A stretch of 64,000 nt of DNA, taken from NCBI GenBank assembly GCA_023101725.1, contig JALJCO010001050.1, forward strand, positions 1 to 64,000. Direction: 5' to 3'. The position numbers were made by a program, and so were the translations under genes. The notes beneath the pieces were generated by a model. It did no database searches. It worked only from the letters and a program-made list of their open reading frames with translations, and was not told where the DNA came from. Source of the DNA: Atherinomorus stipes (lineage: Eukaryota > Chordata > Actinopteri > Atheriniformes > Atherinidae). Below, piece after piece: positions 60,261 through 64,000 of the stretch (position 1 is its first letter; every line of letters starts with the position of its first letter).

Positions 60261-62799
60261 ATAATTTAGCAGCTTTCAGACTTGCAATGCGGATATTTGC
60301 AGTATAGTGGTCATCACTTGGACGTCTGCATCAAAACAAGATCCATTCTGCTGCTTGTGTTGTCCTCAGTCTCTTTGAAACAGAATGATCATCTGTGTCT
60401 TCGTTCAGAAACACTCTTGCATCATCAAAATCCTAAAATACGTTCATGTTAAATTGCCAATAGTCAGTCCTGTTTATTGACCTCGTCTTAATCAAAGCAA
60501 CCACAGTGGCTTGAGCAAAAAAAAAAAAATTTTTTGTCAGTTTTTCCACAACAAAAACAGCCTTTGACTGAGTGCAGTGCTGCCATATTCACCTTATTTT
60601 GGGGACTTGCAAGGGCGGCGGCATTTGACTTCCAGTTGTGTTGACATTTCTGGTTGCTATTCACATCCATAGCAATTCATAGCGATTTCCACCAGCGTGT
60701 CACTGACATGAAACAGTTCTTTAACCATGTCTACGATTATTTCTGCTGTTAGTGTTTCACAACAACGGGAGAAAGAAAACACATTTGTATCGATCACAGC
60801 AAAAAACAAACCGAATATTGGGGGGATATTGCGGGGCGATGTTAGGGTTGCTATCTCCCTGTAAATAGGACCACCCCACCACCCTCTCCCTCTCTCCTGC
60901 TTAAATTGTTTATCTTATAAAATAACTCTCTGCTTTTCTCCCCTTTTAAATGTCTCTTACTGAGTACTGAATGTTAAAGTCAGCTGGTCTGTGACATCTC
61001 CTCTGCAGCGACCTGATCTCAGCCTGTTGACATGACATCAGCTGTTTTCAGCGATAAATTATAATGTTCATACTCATATCTCCAAGCCGAACTCATGCAG
61101 ACTTATTTTGTAGCATTTATTTATTTTATCACGTTATAACTTGAAATCTGAAGTAATTTACCAGTTAAGCATACTTTCATGTTCAGTAGATTTTAGAATC
61201 AGGGGAATTATTTGTTATCATTTTATTACTATGCTACAATATGAAGCATAAACTACAGGGGGTGACATCTTTAATACTGGCACACGTTACTGGACTCTTC
61301 TAACCTTCACAGATTTAACGCCACACACTTGACAGTAATAATAATAATAATAATGATAAAACATTGCACATCTCATCTCTCTTCTGATCTGTGTGATGTG
61401 CATTACAGAGCACCACATGCTCATCGGGTTTACAGCAGAGATTCCCATTTTTCATGCTTAATATTCCAAATCCGCATCCGTCCACCCACTCGGTGGACTT
61501 TATTGACCGTCATCTGAATTTTTCAAATTAATTTGCTTAGTTTCCTCCCAACTAAGCACATTGCTATGTAGGCAACCTTGTTTTTCAGTGTAACTGACGA
61601 GACGCAGCTAGCAACCGGAAATGTCAACACATTCCGGGAGACGAGGGCGTTCAGAAGTGGGCGGGGAAAAATAAGGTGAATAGAAGCCTGATAATGTTCA
61701 TCCAGAAAACACACACTGATACTGTTATTCTTTTAACCTAAAAACAAATGGAAAATATGAATGAAACAGAATGAAATATTAGCTGAAAATCACTTTTTTT
61801 TTAGAGTTACCTGGACTCCATAGGCTGGATTTATCTTTGCGCAGCGTGCAGGCATGTTGGTGAAATATACTCCCCCACTCAAGCGTACGGTTAAACATTG
61901 TGTTGTAGCTTCTTTTCCAATTACTGCACAAAGATTCCGAGAAGATCCCGAAATCCCGAAATGTGTAATCACAAATTGACTCATCACAAGGTATTACCTT
62001 GTTCTGGATATTCATTTTCTGTTTTCTGTTCATTTTCATTTTCTATTTTGTTGTTTATGTTAAAATGACATCTTACGGTATCTGTTTCATATTCCCTATT
62101 TTACTTTCTCACATGGAGCAGCTTCTCACCGTGCTTCACCAGTGAAAAGATGATAAATGAATCTTCTCTATAGGCACATTACTATGAGCAAGATGATGAT
62201 TTGGTGCAAAATGTCATGTGGCAATGTGATGCAAAAACATACATGCAATGAATATGTTGGCAAATAATAAAGACCCTCTAAAAAATAAATAATTTGTCCA
62301 CATACTGTAGGCAAACCACATACAGTACATGTATTGTATGGAAATGTTGCCATTATCTGTGGTTGCTGAGCGACTAATTAACCAAGAGAAAAACTCCTTT
62401 AGGGTCTATTTGCATATGCAGAGTGCTGAGACGGGGGAATGCAAAGGTGTTTGGAGAGGTGTGTCTGATGTTTGCGGTTGTGTGAACAGGGCTGACATGG
62501 ATCACAGAATATGGAGCAGACTGCACCTGCAAGGCCTCCTACTTTTTCTCAGCAAATTTCTGTTTGTGGTGAGATAGAACGTCATTGTGTGCGCTCCATA
62601 ATTTCCATCTGCATGAAATTTCACTCTCATGTACTCAAGCGTACTTGTGTGTATGTGTGGATGTTTGTGAGTGGGGAAACTGATCCTACTTTTTAATTAG
62701 AGATCGCCTTGTTTGGAAAGAGTTTGAAAATAGTTTGTCAAAAGCCACTTGAAAAGAAATCCAAGGAATGTGTGTTATGATGAGGTGGCAGAAGGAGCA
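60261..62799. other. Non-coding stretch, no gene seen
   Basis: No gene recognised. A perfect 9-bp hairpin TGCTTAGTT/AACTAAGCA with a 7-nt loop lies near 61532-61556, and an AAT repeat at 61337-61353. Confidence 0.45.
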
Positions 62800-62816
62800 A
62801 GTGTTTGTGTGTGTGT

Positions 62817-62847
<31 letters not shown>

Positions 62848-62849
62848 GA
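62800..62849. repeat. (GT)n-(G)n compound tract
   Basis: About 30 bp of GT followed by about 18 G residues. The GT part can form Z-DNA and the G run a quadruplex; polymerase slippage makes the length unreliable. Confidence 0.95.
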
Positions 62850-62989
62850 TAAAGTAAGACATGATATAAGTCATCACCAGACTGACTGGCTGAAGAGGGC
62901 TCAGAGAACACGAAGGATGTAAGATGGTCAGCCGGGGCACCTCGCTGAGAGAAATCTACCAAATCAGTGCTTCTTTAAAGCTGTTTGTA

Positions 62990-63445
62990 ACTAAACCTAA
63001 CTGTGTTTGAAAGTTTGTATACGCTACAATTAAAGAAGGAAAAAAAAAATCTGCTGCCAGTGAAATAAGTTGAAATTGACAAAAGTAATGAAAAAAAATA
63101 CAAACTTCATGACAATGATTTTTCATTGTTTCAACAGAAATATTGAAAACTAACACACAAAGCATAAAACAAGAATGATGGGGCTCCTGAAATAAAATTT
63201 AGTTGAGCAACACTTTGAGGCAATCACTGCAATCAGGTGTTTTCTGCAACGTCCAATCAGACGTCTGCACCTGTTGACATGTATTTTGGTCCACTGTTCA
63301 TGAGCAAGGTGCCTTTAATTTGTCTGGAAAAGGTTTGTTTGTTTGTTTTAAATGATTTATCATTTTATATTACTAAATTATAATTTTGTAAATTTTAATT
63401 TATCATTACTTTTTCAGTTTCTTGTTTGAATTACGTTTGTGAATT
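62990..63445 (-). mobile_element. Tc1-derived MITE, copy E
   Basis: Starts GTGTTTGAAAGTTTGTATAC and carries GTGAAATAAGTTGAAATTG, AATGATGGGGCTCCTG, ACACTTTGAGGCAATCACTG and AATCAGACGTCTGCACCTG in the same order as copy C. Ends near TTTTTCAGTTTCTTG. Confidence 0.8.
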
Positions 63446-63771
63446 TGGATTTTCTTTGGAAGTTTCTTACCCAGCATCATTCACTTACAGCTTAAATCTA
63501 ATTTATTAAGTTCAGAAAGGTTCACTTAAACCAGTTTAGTTTATTCTACTTAATCATTCCTATCACAGATTACTTAATTTTTTTGAGGTAGAAAGTTTGC
63601 ATTTTTTTCTAAGTAAAGCCAACTCATTAGAATTTACAGTGTATTTATGTGTGATCGCTGCACCAGAATAACTGTTATATATATATTTTTTATGTTTATT
63701 TATATCTCTGGGAGAATTTTGCCCACTAACAGCCACCATACATTCACAACAGTGCTTGGAATATGAAGTCA
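63446..63771. other. Short non-coding stretch
   Basis: Nothing recognised apart from a TATATATA run near 63674. Confidence 0.4.
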
Positions 63772-63982
63772 ATGGGCTCTATGCACAGCTCCACTTCCTG
63801 AACTTAAGGTAGCTCCTTTGTTTCCTGTCTTTCATACTGGATGAACTGATTAATCCAGGTGTGCCTGACCTTATTAACTGGTCAGACACACCTGGATTAA
63901 TCAGTTTGTCCAGTAATGAAAGACAGGAAACAAAGGAGCTACCTTAAGTTCAGGAAGTAGTGGAGCTGTGCATAGAGCCCAT
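63772..63982. repeat. 210-bp hairpin with about 100-bp arms
   Basis: The left arm (63772-63870) starts ATGGGCTCTATGCACAGC and ends GTGTGCCTGACC; the right arm (63880-63982) is its inverse with a few changes and a 3-4 nt insertion. The loop is only 9 nt (TTATTAACT). Such high arm similarity suggests a recent foldback MITE. Confidence 0.92.
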
Positions 63983-64000
63983 AGAAAGAAAGTATCTTTT

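Overview
The window looks like teleost (ray-finned fish) nuclear DNA. It is A+T-rich, has long stretches without coding sequence, many microsatellites, and dense DNA-transposon debris of the fish type: Tc1/mariner and Tc1-derived MITEs, hAT elements with 8-bp target duplications, TTAA-flanked elements, a Harbinger-like element, long foldback palindromes, a solo LTR and a LINE 3' tail. The one protein gene found has introns with canonical GT/AG borders. Nothing suggests a prokaryotic or plasmid origin, and no tRNA, rRNA or CRISPR was seen.

Only one host gene can be supported. It lies on the minus strand at 24565-34598, with a probable untranslated first exon ending at 35148. It encodes a secreted small leucine-rich proteoglycan (SLRP)-like matrix protein of 850 residues. 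Coding exon 1 (34590-34524) gives the signal peptide. Coding exon 2 (30956-29564) gives about 464 residues of disordered, charged, Ser/Thr/Glu/Lys-rich chain and the first three cysteines of the LRR N-cap. Coding exon 3 (25657-24565) gives the fourth cysteine, 14 leucine-rich repeats and the C-terminal ear. The phases fit (67+1393+1093 = 2553 nt, 851 codons). The extension and gene structure do not match any textbook SLRP class.

Layout: 1-24500 is non-coding, with microsatellites at 5.7-6.0 kb, a foldback element split by a Harbinger-like insertion and a TTAA element (7.9-10.2 kb), Tc1-MITE copies (11.6-12.3 kb), an inverted-repeat element (14.4-14.8 kb), a second foldback copy (17.2-17.6 kb) and an A/T-only tract (21.8-22.3 kb). 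24.5-35.2 kb is the SLRP-like gene; its introns hold an old DNA transposon with two nested insertions, a solo LTR inside a hairpin, a Tc1-MITE touching the exon 2 acceptor region, a LINE tail and a dead Tc1 copy. 35.2-64 kb is non-coding, with a TIR cluster (36.3-37.5 kb), two copies of a TTAA element (38.7 and 47.4 kb), a hAT nested in an older repeat (44.7-46.3 kb), a 703-bp near-perfect palindrome (52.5-53.3 kb), another MITE between (TA)n arrays (56 kb), a second hAT (56.9-57.9 kb), and a MITE plus a 210-bp hairpin at the right edge.

A second theme is a fossil coding segment seen at least six times (17.9, 38.8, 47.7, 51.5, 52.4 and 55.6 kb). Each piece has decayed, but together they share a start like MS(D/N/E)SVKK and a stretch like RDKTRVNIGLTF, which suggests one mobile-element protein family seeded the region. 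Family names rest on pattern recognition and remembered family features; no database search was possible.
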